Assembly: GCA_023897205.1 (NCBI GenBank)
Contig: JAHWDD010000004.1
Coordinates: 2,046,001 to 2,110,000, forward strand
Reading direction: 5' to 3'
Source: Exophiala sp. HKRS030
Taxonomy: Eukaryota > Ascomycota > Eurotiomycetes > Chaetothyriales > Herpotrichiellaceae
DNA length: 64,000 nucleotides
Below are positions 12,500-23,850 of the stretch, piece after piece (position 1 is the stretch's first letter; every line of letters begins with the position of its first letter). Both the position numbers and the translations under genes were made by a program. The notes under the pieces are model-generated. The model was not told the origin of the DNA. It saw nothing but the letters and a program-made list of their open reading frames with translations, and ran no database searches.

Positions 12500-14965
12500 C
12501 TAGTGGCTAATATACTGGAACACTGCACTGACGGCGTCTTCTGAGGTTTCTTGCCGAAGTAGCAAGTCTTGTATCTTGCCCATCGGACCCTGTTCACCAT
12601 TGTTGACAAAATGGTTCCAAGAACTCGTATCTCCATATAACATAGCTGGAGCCTTGATTTGTTGCACTCCATCTGGCTTGCATCGTTTGCACTTGAATGT
12701 GTCATGAGTATCACTTCTCGTATCGGGTTGGTACTGGAAAAGCTCTCTCAAAGAGTCAAGTGTGAAATGTCGTTCAACATCCTCCGCTGAGTCGACCACC
12801 GTCGAGGACAGTGCCTGCTTGTGAGACTGACGCTGAAAGATCTTCTCCTCGATGGTCCCGGTACCCATGAATCGATATACGAAGCAGTCTTTCTTCTGGC
12901 CGTCTCGCCAAACGCGAGCTAGAGCTTGCTGATCGGCAGCGGGATTCCAGTCTGGATCAAAGAGTACGAGACGATTTGCTCCAATCAAATTAATTCCACA
13001 CCCACCAGCTTTACTGCTCAACAAAAAGACAAATTCCTCTCCATTAGGATCATTGAATTTGTCCACGAGCTTCTGGCGTTTGTTGACATTCATGGTGCCG
13101 TCAAGTCGAAGGCAGCCATAGCTGCGTGCGCGACACAGCTTCTCGAACACATCCAACGTTTGGGTATAGTTACTGATGAGGACTATCTTGTCGTTCGTGT
13201 CTTGTCGAATGCGTGCAAGCATGCGTTCAAGAACAGCGAATTTTCCTGAATACCACGATTTGACATCCCTATCTCGACCACGAGCTTCTTTGGGCACGTA
13301 ATCATGTGGCCAGAACTTTTCACTGCCAGGCAAATCCTTCTCCAGGTCCAATAAATCTGGATGATTGCACAACTTTTTCAAAATGCCTATGGCCTTTAGA
13401 GGTTGGCTGCCTTTCCCTCGAAGAAGACTCTTGATATCAGGACTCTGTATGAAGTGATTGTAAAGGTCCTTCTGGAAAGGCGCAAGATTGCAAAAGACGA
13501 CATGTTCATACTTGACAGGCAAGTATTTAGACAGGATGTCGTTTGTCCTCCGGATGATGAATTTGTTGACGAGCGATCCCAGTTCAGCATTTGCTGTTTC
13601 TCCTTTCTGTTTATCGGTATCAGAACCAGCAGCGTCACGGCCACGAAGGATTGGTAACTCGTATTTCTTGCGGAAGTCCGCTTTGGTGCCTAGGTATCCA
13701 GGGTTGGCAAAATCTAGCAAGGAAAAATACTCAGTCAAGTCGTTTTGAATGGGCGTTCCAGACAGAATGACTCGACGATCGACGTTGAGCCCGGTCAGTG
13801 CCAAGTAAGTTTCGCTTTCGGCGTTTTTCAAGCGGTGGCCTTCATCGCAAAGCATAAGGCCAATCTTGACGTCTTTGAGCTCTTCAATGTTTAGTCGCAA
13901 GGACTCGTATGAAACGATCAAGACAGGTCTCGCTACAGCTCTTCCTGAAGCTATTGCCCATTGTTTCAGTTGAAGGGTAAGTTCCTCTTTTGTGGCCTTG
14001 CCGTCAATGGCAAATGGATTAATTGCACCTTCACCCAGCCATTTGACCAGTTCATTTGCCCAATTCTTGACCAGACTTGCAGGGCAAGCAATAACGCATT
14101 TCTGAATTGTTGTTTTTCCAGCCTCAGGACACTGTTTCAACAACGTCCACATTAACGTTATGCATTGCAGTGTTTTCCCCAGGCCCATTTCATCAGCCAT
14201 AATGCAGCCCTTGGCGTTCTCGTCAATCATACCAGTTGTACATCGGTAGAGGAACTTGACCCCTTCGACCTGGTGGGGTCGTAGGACTTTGGCTAACCGT
14301 GGATCAATCACGACTGGAACTTTCGGTCTTTCACCCTCGACTTGTTTCTTGATTCCAAGTATTTCGGCGAGACTCTTATGCATCAACGGTGTATCCAATT
14401 TAGGCTTCTCTTCCTCTGTCTTTGCCTCCTGCTTGTCTGCGGGTTTCTCGTCTATCGTAGGATCGTAGAGCACGATTGCAAACTCACCACTCGGATCATG
14501 GAGGGGTTTGTTAACGAAAGTATTGCCGCGCCGCATTCCCAGGGTGGGTGCAGGCCTTGACGGGTCGAATGCATTCTTGTTAATCAGCGGGATGGCGAAG
14601 CGGGTGCGGAACGTAGTGTCCGTGTCCTTGACCTTGAAGACGGGAAATCGATCTTTCAGTGCGATACTTTCCCCGTCTATGCTGAAGCCACCGCTCCTAT
14701 CATCGTCATTTCCACCAATCGCTTCAGCGTAGTTGACTTTCCGCCGCTTTCGTGTAGGCTCGCCACTGTATTTGCGAGCGTTGGCAGATCCAGGGCACTT
14801 GAAAGGCTTTACCAGTCGGTCCAAGGCCGCTGGTGAATTACAGCTTAGTCTGCCAGCTTTCGACTGAGGGATATTCTCTTTGTCATGTACGGCGACGAGT
14901 GATTTGCTGCGAATCCTGTAAGAAGATCAGCACGGGTAGTTGGCATTTTGGTCGCAAACTCACAT
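12500..14965 (-). CDS. RAD54: RAD54, SWI2/SNF2 ATPase of homologous recombination
   Basis: The main exon 14915-12500 plus the last two bases of exon 1 (14965-14964) give 805 aa. RAD54 remodels DNA and stimulates Rad51 strand exchange. Motifs visible: the N-terminal ALDRLVKPFKCP block, Walker A in MADEMGLGKT, motif II DEGH, SGTPIQNDL, then the C-terminal helicase lobe with LSSKAGGCGINLIGANR and ARVWRDGQ. The reading frame opens backwards to an acceptor at 14916 (TTACAG) without any ATG. Splicing to a GTGAGT donor at 14963 joins AT to G, making the ATG across the junction in the context ACAATG. The 48-nt intron therefore appears to interrupt the start codon. The 5' end is inference; the rest is certain. 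Confidence 0.95.
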
Positions 14966-15422
14966 TGTCAACCGTGTGCAAGGCAGATATGGCCTAGTCG
15001 ACAGATATGGGAGATATGTTCTGACTGAGGATGATGTTATGCTGTGATGCTCGAACAGGTAGTGGCGAAGGCAGCCTCGACCTCGATAGACGTGACGCGC
15101 GCCTCCCAGATTTCGCGTTAGGTCGCGTTATCACGTGGAGATATTTGGCCCGAGGCTTCAGTAGTGCACAAAACCCTCCACGAAGTCGGGCTGTTACTTG
15201 GGAGCACGGATTCTGTAATACTTGTGCAAGCTTCATTCCCTTGCTTGCTGCAGAAGAGCGCTTATTGTAGCTGCTGTCTCCCACGATAGGCGTCCTTGAG
15301 TCGCGCATTATACCTCTCTTCCTCGTCTGAATGGAGATTTTATAATTTGGTTACAAGATGGTGGCAGCGTCTTTTGCATAAGACTTTTTTTTCAGATTCT
15401 AGCTGGCAAAATTGAGTTCAGA
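14966..15422. promoter_or_regulatory. Divergent promoter between RAD54 and the mitochondrial carrier
   Basis: 457 bases separate the two translation starts. The segment holds both 5' leaders. A T8 tract lies at about 15385, just upstream of the carrier ATG. An ACGCG element lies near 15095 (GTGACGCGCG); resemblance to the MluI-type cell-cycle box is only suggestive. Confidence 0.4.
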
Positions 15423-16460
15423 ATGTCTTCTGATTTTTGGGCCAGTTATGCATCAGGTGCACTCGGGATCCTCATTGGCAATCGGTTGGATGTCCTAAAA
15501 GTGAGAGCCCAAGCAAGCGGTGGCAGTACGACCTCTGTTGGACTTTCTGAGTCTGCAACGAGATTTCAGCAATTTACAGGTCTTTTCAGAGGTGCCGCTG
15601 CACCGATTCTGGGCTATGGAGCTCTCAATTCAATCTTGTTCATGACTTTCAATAGGTCCTTGATATGGATGGATCCCAGCATCTTCGATTATACAAAGCT
15701 TGCAGGAGTCGACCTGGGCAAGATCTGGGCAGCCGGCGCTCTTGGTGGACTGGCCACTTTCGTGGTGTCCGCGCCTTCCGAGTTGATCAAATGCAGAGCC
15801 CAGCTAGTTGTGGATGGGGAAGGGTCATCCTTCGGTGTGTTCAAAGAGATTTGGAAGCACAGAGGCGTAAGAGGCATGTATTACGGTGGTACAATCACTG
15901 CTATTCGAGACGCAGTTGGGTAAGTCACGCTAGAAAGCAGTCGTGCAAGTTTCGAGCCCGATTCTCCATTAATTGAACCTATGAAGAATGCCCAGCTTAC
16001 GGAGTGCTAGGTACGGTTGGTATTTTTGGTCTTATGAGTTAAGCAAGCGCATGATGCTTTCGAGACAGCCAGATCCTTTTCTTCCTCCTACAGCTGCAGA
16101 CGTGCTGATAAGCGGAGGTATTGCTGGTGTCATAACCTGGGTGTCTATCTATCCTTTAGATGTTGTCAAGACTCGCCTTCAGACTCAGCCCGCCTGGCAG
16201 CCAGAGAGACAAAGTCTTCTCCCGGGAGGACATGCAAATGCCCGGCATATACGAACCTCTGTGGATCTGGCTCGAGAGATCTGGCAAAGCTCTGGTGTTG
16301 CAGGCTTCTACCGCGGTATTGGTATCTGCAGTTTGAGAGCATTTATTGTGAATGCTGTCCAGGTAGGTCTTATCTCTTCCAAGTCTCACGCAGCACTGAC
16401 ATGGGGGGTCAGTGGTATGCTTATGAAAAGATCATGGCTGTTTTCGCAAAGTCTGGATGA
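15423..16460 (+). CDS. Mitochondrial carrier (SLC25) protein
   Basis: Exons 15423-15919, 16011-16362 and 16413-16460 give 298 aa, the standard length for this family of six-helix inner-membrane exchangers. Three carrier repeats can be recognised by their signatures: NRLDVLK in repeat 1, APSELIK in repeat 2 and YPLDVVK in repeat 3. Repeat 1 lacks the usual proline of PX[DE]XX[KR]. The WYAYEK near the C-terminus is the matching end of repeat 3. The overall flavour is that of the carnitine/ornithine/amino acid branch, but the substrate is not assignable. The last exon is only 48 nt. The gene converges on BUD20, with 187 bases between stops. Confidence 0.88.
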
Positions 16461-16647
16461 CAGCCGTTTCAAGGCTAGTGGTATGCTCAAGCCCATCGGC
16501 AATTTTGACCTTGTATGACGGAACGTTGATGAGACTTGTGATGATGTTGCTATCGCTTGGATGTCCTGTCGTTTTATCTTGTGGGAGACTCTTGATTTCT
16601 CGCATGGGTCTGTCGGAACTTTTTTTCAGGTCGAATCATATACGACA

Positions 16648-17108
16648 TCAGACATCCATCAACATCTCATTATCCCGCTCGTGCTGGTTGCGTCGGGTTT
16701 CTGTGCTCAAGCCCACTGCTGCATCTGCCATCTTTTGCGTATGCGCTTCGTCTTTGAGCATTCGTATTCTAGGCTTTGGCGTCAGCATGTGATAATATAA
16801 CCCAAGAGAAAATTACTGGATACCTTCTCTTGTGATTCTTCCCTCGTCGATGCTCGTTCAGGTTATGACTATCGCTAAAGTATTTGGAACACTCGACGCA
16901 GTAGAAGGCGCCTAAGCCAGGTAGGTCTTCGGAGGCTTTCGTGTTTTTGTGTTGGGCAAGGTGCTTGGGTGACTTCAGATCGGCCTTGACCTGATCGAGG
17001 TCACTGGAAAATTCAAGCGCAGTTAGCCATGGGTATTCTTGACTGTTCAATAAAGAGATGCACGAACCGAGTCCTCCTTTTCGTTTTGGTACGCTTGATG
17101 CTGCCCAT
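16648..17108 (-). CDS. BUD20: BUD20/ZNF593-type zinc-finger pre-60S shuttling factor
   Basis: Three exons, 17108-17068, 17003-16824 and 16768-16648, give 113 aa. The start MGSIKRTKTKRRTR followed by DLDQVKADL, and the motif PGLGAFYCVEC, match the Bud20 family. The single C2H2 finger reads C-x2-C-x12-H-x5-H, followed by KRR across the exon 2/3 junction. In yeast, Bud20 rides on the pre-60S ribosomal particle and assists its nuclear export. The Arg/Lys-rich N-terminus fits rRNA binding. The first exon is 41 nt; introns are 64 and 55 nt with TAAC-like and CTGAC branch sites. The next gene upstream, aconitase, is transcribed divergently. Confidence 0.88.
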
Positions 17109-18098
17109 GGTGGCGTATGGCCCGCTGGGAACAAATCTGGCTGGGACAAGAATACTCGTTAACTAAATCTGGGCCCGGATCCTAAAGTGTTGTTTTCGCG
17201 AAAAAGTCGGAATCCGTCCAGCACATGCAAGGCTCCGGCACGCAGTGGGAGGTGGGACAATTGCGATTCTTCCTCCGTATTGTGGGCCAGTTTTCGGAAG
17301 CGTTCTCATTCTTGGCTGGAATTCTGCGTTCTGTGCCGCGGCTGGCCGGGCAGCTCAGCGCTAGCCAATGAAACGAATTTGCTTCGATATTGTCCTTTCG
17401 AGACGTTCGGACAGCTGGAAGTGCCAGACGAAGGGTTGTCTCCATTGCTGTGCCAATTTACGTGGCGATCAATTTCGGCAATATCATCATACTTAGGTAG
17501 ACATGAGGGGCTTCAAGCATCGCGGCAACAGCGGCAAATCCTGGTCGGCGTCGACAGCAAAGTGACCAAATGGATGCATCTGTTTCATGTGCTTTGGACA
17601 CCAGAGTAATCGTCTCCGTGGTGATTGGCTGTAGAAGTGGTCTGCAGGTCAAAAGAAAAACGAGGCATTTGCTCGGAGCTGGGGCCCTTGTGGACACCCC
17701 CATTGCCTAGGTAGCTTTGTATTTCTCGGGGCGGCGACGTCGGGCAGGAGGATGGCCATATAATAATACTTGACTGTCTTCTCGTTTTTAATTACAACTT
17801 TTGAGAGCACTCATACCAGGTGTACAGCTCGAAAAAAGCGAATCCATCAATTGTGGGAGGAGTTGATGTGGTGTGCCAGTTGACGTCGTCCAAGGCTTAT
17901 CGTTGTTCTTCCGAGGCGACCAAATCACAGCCGCACCTCTCCCGGGCGAGAGCTTTCAAACCCCATTCCATCCACTCCGTCACAGCTTTTTCACTTCAAT
18001 TCCTTTCCAACTCTCCACTCCCTGCTTTGCGCGGTATCGTCGTTGTCGAAGCTTGTCATTTTCGCAGTCTCTGCTAGAGTACAAGCATCGTCGCAATC
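17109..18098. promoter_or_regulatory. Divergent intergenic region between BUD20 and aconitase
   Basis: 990 bases. The aconitase-proximal part (about 17870-18090) is pyrimidine-rich and probably a long 5' leader. Open frames here look like chance. No specific element is claimed. Confidence 0.4.
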
Positions 18099-21000
18099 AT
18101 GTTGTCTACGAGGCCATTGGGCCGCCTGGCCTCGCGCCTGGTAAGTTCTCTTGCATCATACCTTTGCGACTTGCTCGCATGCCATTCCTGAATTGTCCGG
18201 CCCTTGTACATCAGATCAAGCATCCTTTCCCAGCATAATGGCACGGAGATCGATTGCTAACCTCTACGTGCTTCTTAGGGCTCCAATGTCGGAACTGTCA
18301 GTCCTCTATCTCTCCCTCGTTTCGCACATCGCAACAACAAAACTAACGCACCTTCTAGCCCCTGCGTATGTCCAGAATGGGATATGCTACTGTCTCTGAC
18401 GATCCTCTGAGCAAAAATAAGTGCCGTTCCGTGCTTTTGTGGCCCGAGTCCTGACAGGATTATACAGGTCGAGATGACAAACTGGGAGAAGGGACATTAC
18501 ATCAACTACAAGTATGTTGGCAACCTCTGTTAGCATTGGTGTTGGCTTGGAGCGAGCTCTTCTGGCCATGCTATCCTAGGAAATGAGACGGAGCAATGTT
18601 AACAAATTACTTTAGGAAAATGTCTGAGAACCTCTCAGTTGTCCGCAGCAGACTCAACCGACCCCTCACATACTCCGAGAAGGTCCTCTATTCTCATCTG
18701 GATGACCCGCACAACCAGGAAATCGAGCGCGGCGTCTCATACCTTAAGCTCAGGCCCGACCGAGTGGCATGTCAAGATGCAACCGCACAAATGGCTATCC
18801 TCCAGTTCATGTCAGCAGGCATGCCTTCAGTCGCTACTCCAAGTACCGTCCACTGTGATCACTTGATTGAGGCCCAGATTGGTGGTGACAAAGATTTGGA
18901 CCGAGCGAAGAGTATCAACAAGGAAGTGTACGATTTCTTATCCACCGCATGTGCCAAGTACAACATCGGCTTCTGGAGACCAGGCTCTGGCATTATCCAT
19001 CAAATCATCCTTGAGAATTACGCTTTCCCAGGTGGTTTGATGATCGGTACTGACTCTCACACACCAAATGCTGGTGGTTTGGGTATGGCTGCCATCGGTG
19101 TTGGTGGTGCTGATGCTGTCGATGTCATGGCAAATCTTCCATGGGAATTGAAGGCCCCTAAATGCATTGGTGTCAGATTGACGGGCGAGCTTTCTGGATG
19201 GACTTCTCCCAAAGGTAGGAAAGCTGTTGGTTGGGGGATTGACAGAGCTGACTTGGTGGACAGATATCATTCTCAAGGTTGCCGGAATTCTTACAGTAAG
19301 TTGACTTACCCGGGAACAGTTTGAAACAATTACTTACACATGAAATAGGTCAAAGGTGGAACTGGAGGTGAATCTTTTGTTACTCATTCGATTTGCTATG
19401 GCTTGCTGACGTTTTATAGCTATCGTTGAATATCATGGTGAGTGGTGATTTGGAACCTTGATTCGAGGATCTGGCGAAGCAATTGATTGGTCCACTACTG
19501 GACGCGTCCCGTGACCGGTTCCCTTGACTTTATCTCCTGGACTCGCTCTTTCCAGTGATAGCCTTCATCGACTTATACTTGGAACCGGCTTTCTGGGCTA
19601 GCTCGTGTCAGGACATTACTTGGAACTCTGCACGCTTCCCCGACTGCACCCGAAGAAACGCAAGTTAGCGAAAGGACTTCGGTCATCTCGACTTGGCCTA
19701 CAACAGACACCACGGAGCATGCTCCGGTCGAATACCATCAACGCAATCATTCGAAGACCACCAATTGATCATCAACATATGCATCACTCAATAGACTCCG
19801 ATCCTCAACGAGTGTAGATGCTGTTTAGGCAAGGAGCGGACATCCAGGCTCAATAACAGCATTTGCAATCGTTGAGTGAGGGAGGATGTAAGTGGTATAA
19901 GACATTATCTCGATATCTCGATCAATTATGCTGGGCGGCTCCTCTGGACTTATCTGGCTATATTCTGTTATTCGTCATGCTGGCCCGTTGTTGGACTTCC
20001 TGGACTTTGCCTGATCTGTCCCAAGGCTAATACGACATTATACTAACGTGTTGTCTGTCTACAGGTCCTGGTGTCAACAGCCTAAGTTGCACTGGCATGG
20101 GCACGATCTGCAACGTAAGCTCTCCCAATATTTCCGATGCAATTTCTGACTCTTTCGAAGATGGGAGCTGAGATAGGTGCGACTACATCCATCTTCCCCT
20201 TCAACGACCGAATGTACGACTACTTGGCTGCAACCAAACGCCAGCGCATCGGAGACCTTGCCCGAAGCTATGCTGCCGAACTTCGCGAGGATGAAGGCGC
20301 CGAGTACGACCAGCTGATCGAGATCAACCTCTCTGAACTGGAGCCTCACATCAACGGTCCATTCACTCCTGATTTGGCCACCCCAATTTCCAAGTTTAAG
20401 GAAGCCGTCAAGGAAAACAACTGGCCTCAAGAACTCAAGGTCGGCTTGATCGGTTCCTGCACGAACTCCTCGTACGAGGACATGGCTAGAGCCGCCAGCA
20501 TCGCTCAAGATGCTATGGATCACGGTGTTAAGGCCAAGTCTTTGGTAAGTTCTTAACTGCGTTCCCTCTTGTGGAGATCGTCTGACGTTTCCTAGTTCTG
20601 TGTTACCCCCGGATCGGAGCAAATCCGTGCCACTATCGAGCGTGATGGTCAACTCAAGACGTTTGAAGACTTTGGAGGAGTTGTCTTGGCCAATGCTTGC
20701 GGTCCTTGCATCGGTCAATGGGACCGAAAGGACGTCAAGAAGGGCGAACCAAACTCCATCATCTCGTCCTACAACCGAAACTTCACTGGTCGTAACGATG
20801 CAAACCCCGCCACCCACTCGTTCGTCACTTCTCCAGATCTCACTGTGGCCATGACTATTGCTGGCGATCTTGGCTTCAACCCTCTCACCGACACCCTGAA
20901 GGACAAGGATGGCAATGAATTCAAGCTCAAACCCCCAACCGGTGACGCTCTTCCACGCAATGGATACGACCTCGGCCGTGACACCTACCAAGCCCCACCG

Positions 21001-21702
21001 GAGGAGCGTTCCCAGGTTGACGTCAAGGTCTCGCCCACTTCCGACCGTCTCCAGATCCTGCAACCCTTCGATGCTTGGGACGGCAAGGATCAGACTGATC
21101 TCCCTATCCTGATCAAGACAAAGGGCAAGACCACCACTGATCATATCTCTATGGCCGGCCCTTGGTTGAAGTACCGAGGTCATCTTGACAACATTTCCAA
21201 CAACATGTTGATCGGTGCCATCAATGCTGCCAACGGTGAAGCCAACAAGGTCAAGAACTTCAAGACTGGAGAATGGGATGCTGTCCCAGCTACTGCTCGT
21301 CAATACAAGAAAGATGGTATCAAGTGGGTTGTCGTTGGTGACTGGAACTACGGCGAAGGTTCATCTCGAGAACATGCTGCTCTTGAACCAAGACATCTTG
21401 GTGGTATTGCTATCATCACCCGAAGCTTTGCGCGTATCCACGAGACCAACTTGAAGAAGCAAGGCATGTTGCCTCTGACCTTCTCCAACCCCGAGGACTA
21501 TGACAAGATCAACCCTGATGACAAGGTCGACCTTCTCGTCACTGGACTGGCTGTTGGTAAGCCTCTGATCATGAGAGTCCACCCCAAGGACGGCAAGACA
21601 TGGGATTGCGAACTCTCTCACACTTTCAACGAGGGCCAGATTGAATGGTTCAAGAATGGCAGTGCTTTGAACACCATGGCCAAGAAGCACGGCGCGAAAT
21701 AA
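18099..21702 (+). CDS. ACO1: Aconitate hydratase, mitochondrial (aconitase)
   Basis: Citrate-isocitrate isomerase of the TCA cycle. Proposed exons: 18099-18140, 18279-18296, 18359-(18420), 18468-18511, 18616-19214, 19264-19295, 19349-19367, 19420-19437, 20065-20114, 20161-20544, 20596-21702; about 794 aa. It starts with a basic mitochondrial presequence ([14 protein letters not shown]) before [10 protein letters not shown]. Fe-S ligand and active-site regions are visible: [13 protein letters not shown] in exon 5, [12 protein letters not shown] in exon 10, [12 protein letters not shown] in exon 11; [13 protein letters not shown] follows. Four exons are 18-32 nt. The intron at 19438-20064 is 627 nt, the longest in the window. 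Exon 3 cannot be joined to exon 4 in frame with a normal GT donor (see findings). All other joins are clean, though the acceptor at 20160 is AAG. Confidence 0.93.
19438..20064 (+). other. Unusually long (627 nt) intron within aconitase
   Basis: It starts GTGAGT after the Gly codon of YHG and ends with an ACTAAC branch site and CTACAG, so it is a normal intron by its ends. All other introns here are 46-204 nt. The interior holds only chance open frames and no recognised element. Confidence 0.75.
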
Positions 21703-22421
21703 TTGTAGATAGGTTCTGGTGGATTGATTGAGGAGTTGTATAAAGTGATCATAGCGAGGGCCCAGCAGAATGACACTACTGGGGATGCCTTAAGAATGGT
21801 GCCTAGCTGGGCTGCTCGAGTAGGAGGGGCTTTTGAAAGCACGATGTCATGTATCTTTCATAGCAGAAATTACCAAATGCGTTGTGTTTCCTTGGGAAGT
21901 CTACTGAGTCCATTTTGCTGGTTATCAAATCATTCTTGGAGGCAGTTAAAAGCTATTGGGGTGAAATACCGTACCCAGGATACATCAATCCCCCATGAAC
22001 CTCGGCATCTCGAATACGGAGGGGGAAATGTACATACGGTCGGGTCCGCAGAGAACCGCAATTGCGATATCCATTGCACCTTTATCCGACTATAAAATGC
22101 GCTGCAGATGCCATCACTGCGTTGCATATATAGTGTCGACCCAACCAGCCTCTTTGACATTCTTCTGATTGCTGCCTGCTTGTCCTGGAATTATATCACC
22201 GACGCTGAATTTGTGTCAGTTCCTTGAGTCCTCCCGAAGTCCGGTTGGACTACGCCTCAAACTACCTTCGTCCCTCCAGACTCAACTCTGAGCGCAAGAT
22301 GTCCGCAGTTCTATGAGAGAGACTCGAGTAGCCTGAATACAAGAGGGAGCGCATTCTCACAACCTCTCGAAACCTTAGAAATTGATTTCCTCCTCCACCT
22401 CCAACACCCGACAGCCAGTGT
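21703..22421. other. Intergenic region between aconitase and the LACTB2-like gene
   Basis: 719 bases with no gene seen. It contains aconitase 3' flank and the next gene's promoter and leader. No tRNA was found. Confidence 0.5.
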
Positions 22422-23663
22422 ATGCGCCTCACGAGCCCACCTTTCCGATTGGGGACAACATATTACACGTCGATACCTCATATTCGAACATTCAGACACA
22501 AAGTCAGGATGGCGCAACATTTACCCCATCTCCCTGACTGGGAACAAGTCAGCACCAACATCATCCGCATACTCGGTGGGAACCCAAGCAAGGTAAAAAT
22601 TCCCCTGCCTCTCTACAATGATGTCCTGTTGTGTACCATGACCAATATAGTACGAGAGTGCGGCCATACTGACTTGTACGGACAGTTCACCCTCCAAGGC
22701 ACAAACACGTACCTCCTCGGCCGGGGCGCGAGCCGTCTCCTCATCGACACTGGCCAGGGTGAGAAGCGCTGGCTCGACACCTTGTCCAGTGTGCTACACA
22801 AGCAGAATGCCACGGTGCAAAAGTGCCTCCTTACGCACTGGCACCACGACCACGTCGGTGGAGTAAAAGACCTCAGGTCTCTCCCTTCCTCCTCCGAGGC
22901 GGAAATATACAAAAACACACCCACGCTCAATCCGGACAATCTACTCGACCCGTCAAAAGTCCACGACATTACCAACGGCCAACGCTTCAGTACGTCGACC
23001 CCAGACGGCACGTTCGAGGTCGAAGCCGTCCACACTCCGGGTCACGCAAAGGACCACATGTGTTTCCTGGTCACTTCCTCCCCGGACCCAAACGAGATAG
23101 GTGCACTCTTCACGGCGGACAACGTCCTCGGCCACGGCACCGCCGTCTTTGAAGATCTCGGTCAGTACCTCGACAGTTTGAACCTGATGAAGCGTCGTGT
23201 TCTGGAACTTTCGTCGTCGTCGGCAGAAACCGAAAAGAAAAAGGCATATCCCGGACACGGCGCCGTGATCGAAGACGCCACGGGCAAGATAGACGAGTAC
23301 ATTGCCCACCGGCGCATGAGGGAAGACGAGGCCCTGAACGTGCTTCGGTACGGAAGTGTCAAGAAGTCTGGGAGTGGGGATGAGGTGGTGCACGACAGTA
23401 TCACGACGGTCGGGGAGAGTGATGGTGAGGACGCGACAACAACAACAACGACAACAACAGCCAACTTGGGCAAGGAGGTCGTCGTAGGCAAGGAGTGGGA
23501 GAGCATGGAAATGGTCAAGGTCATTTATCGTCATTATCCCGAGAGCCTGTTCAAGCCCGCCGAGTACGGGTTGCTCATGGTCTTGGAGAAACTCAGGCGG
23601 GATGGGAAAGTCGTCAAGACGGACGCTGGGAAGTGGAGGGTCAGCGAGAAGGCCACATTGTGA
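22422..23663 (+). CDS. LACTB2: LACTB2-like metallo-beta-lactamase-fold hydrolase
   Basis: Exons 22422-22592 and 22686-23663 give 382 aa, or 353 aa from the ATG at 22509. After splicing, the conserved ILGGNPSK-FTLQGTNTYLLG is restored. The metal site is visible as THWHHDH (residues 78-84 of the short form) with later TPGHAKDH and YPGHG histidines. Animal LACTB2 is a mitochondrial single-strand endoribonuclease; fungal members are often annotated only as metallo-beta-lactamase-like. The upstream ATG adds 29 residues rich in Arg with no acidic residue, like a mitochondrial presequence, but has a poor context (T at -3). The second has A at -3 and G at +4. The 93-nt intron is in frame and stop-free. 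A Thr8 run lies near the C-terminus. Confidence 0.88.
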   Translation: MRLTSPPFRLGTTYYTSIPHIRTFRHKVRMAQHLPHLPDWEQVSTNIIRILGGNPSKVKIPLPLYNDVLLCTMTNIVRECGHTDLYGQFTLQGTNTYLLGRGASRLLIDTGQGEKRWLDTLSSVLHKQNATVQKCLLTHWHHDHVGGVKDLRSLPSSSEAEIYKNTPTLNPDNLLDPSKVHDITNGQRFSTSTPDGTFEVEAVHTPGHAKDHMCFLVTSSPDPNEIGALFTADNVLGHGTAVFEDLGQYLDSLNLMKRRVLELSSSSAETEKKKAYPGHGAVIEDATGKIDEYIAHRRMREDEALNVLRYGSVKKSGSGDEVVHDSITTVGESDGEDATTTTTTTTANLGKEVVVGKEWESMEMVKVIYRHYPESLFKPAEYGLLMVLEKLRRDGKVVKTDAGKWRVSEKATL

Positions 23664-23850
23664 ATATCATGTCGGGCTATACGTGGTTGGAATTAGAGTA
23701 GAGTACTTTAGATACTACTATCTACGTATGGGGGCAACCATGAAAGCAGAATAGAAATCCAGACTCGATTCATGTTGAGCATTAGAGGTGAATCTTGAAT
23801 GTTCACTATCTCGGATGGGTGTTTGCTTTTATTTTTGTTTTGCTTTCCCA

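Noticed and set aside
20074..21303. 409-codon open frame opposite aconitase
   Set aside because: It is antisense to strongly conserved aconitase exons; a codon-bias shadow.
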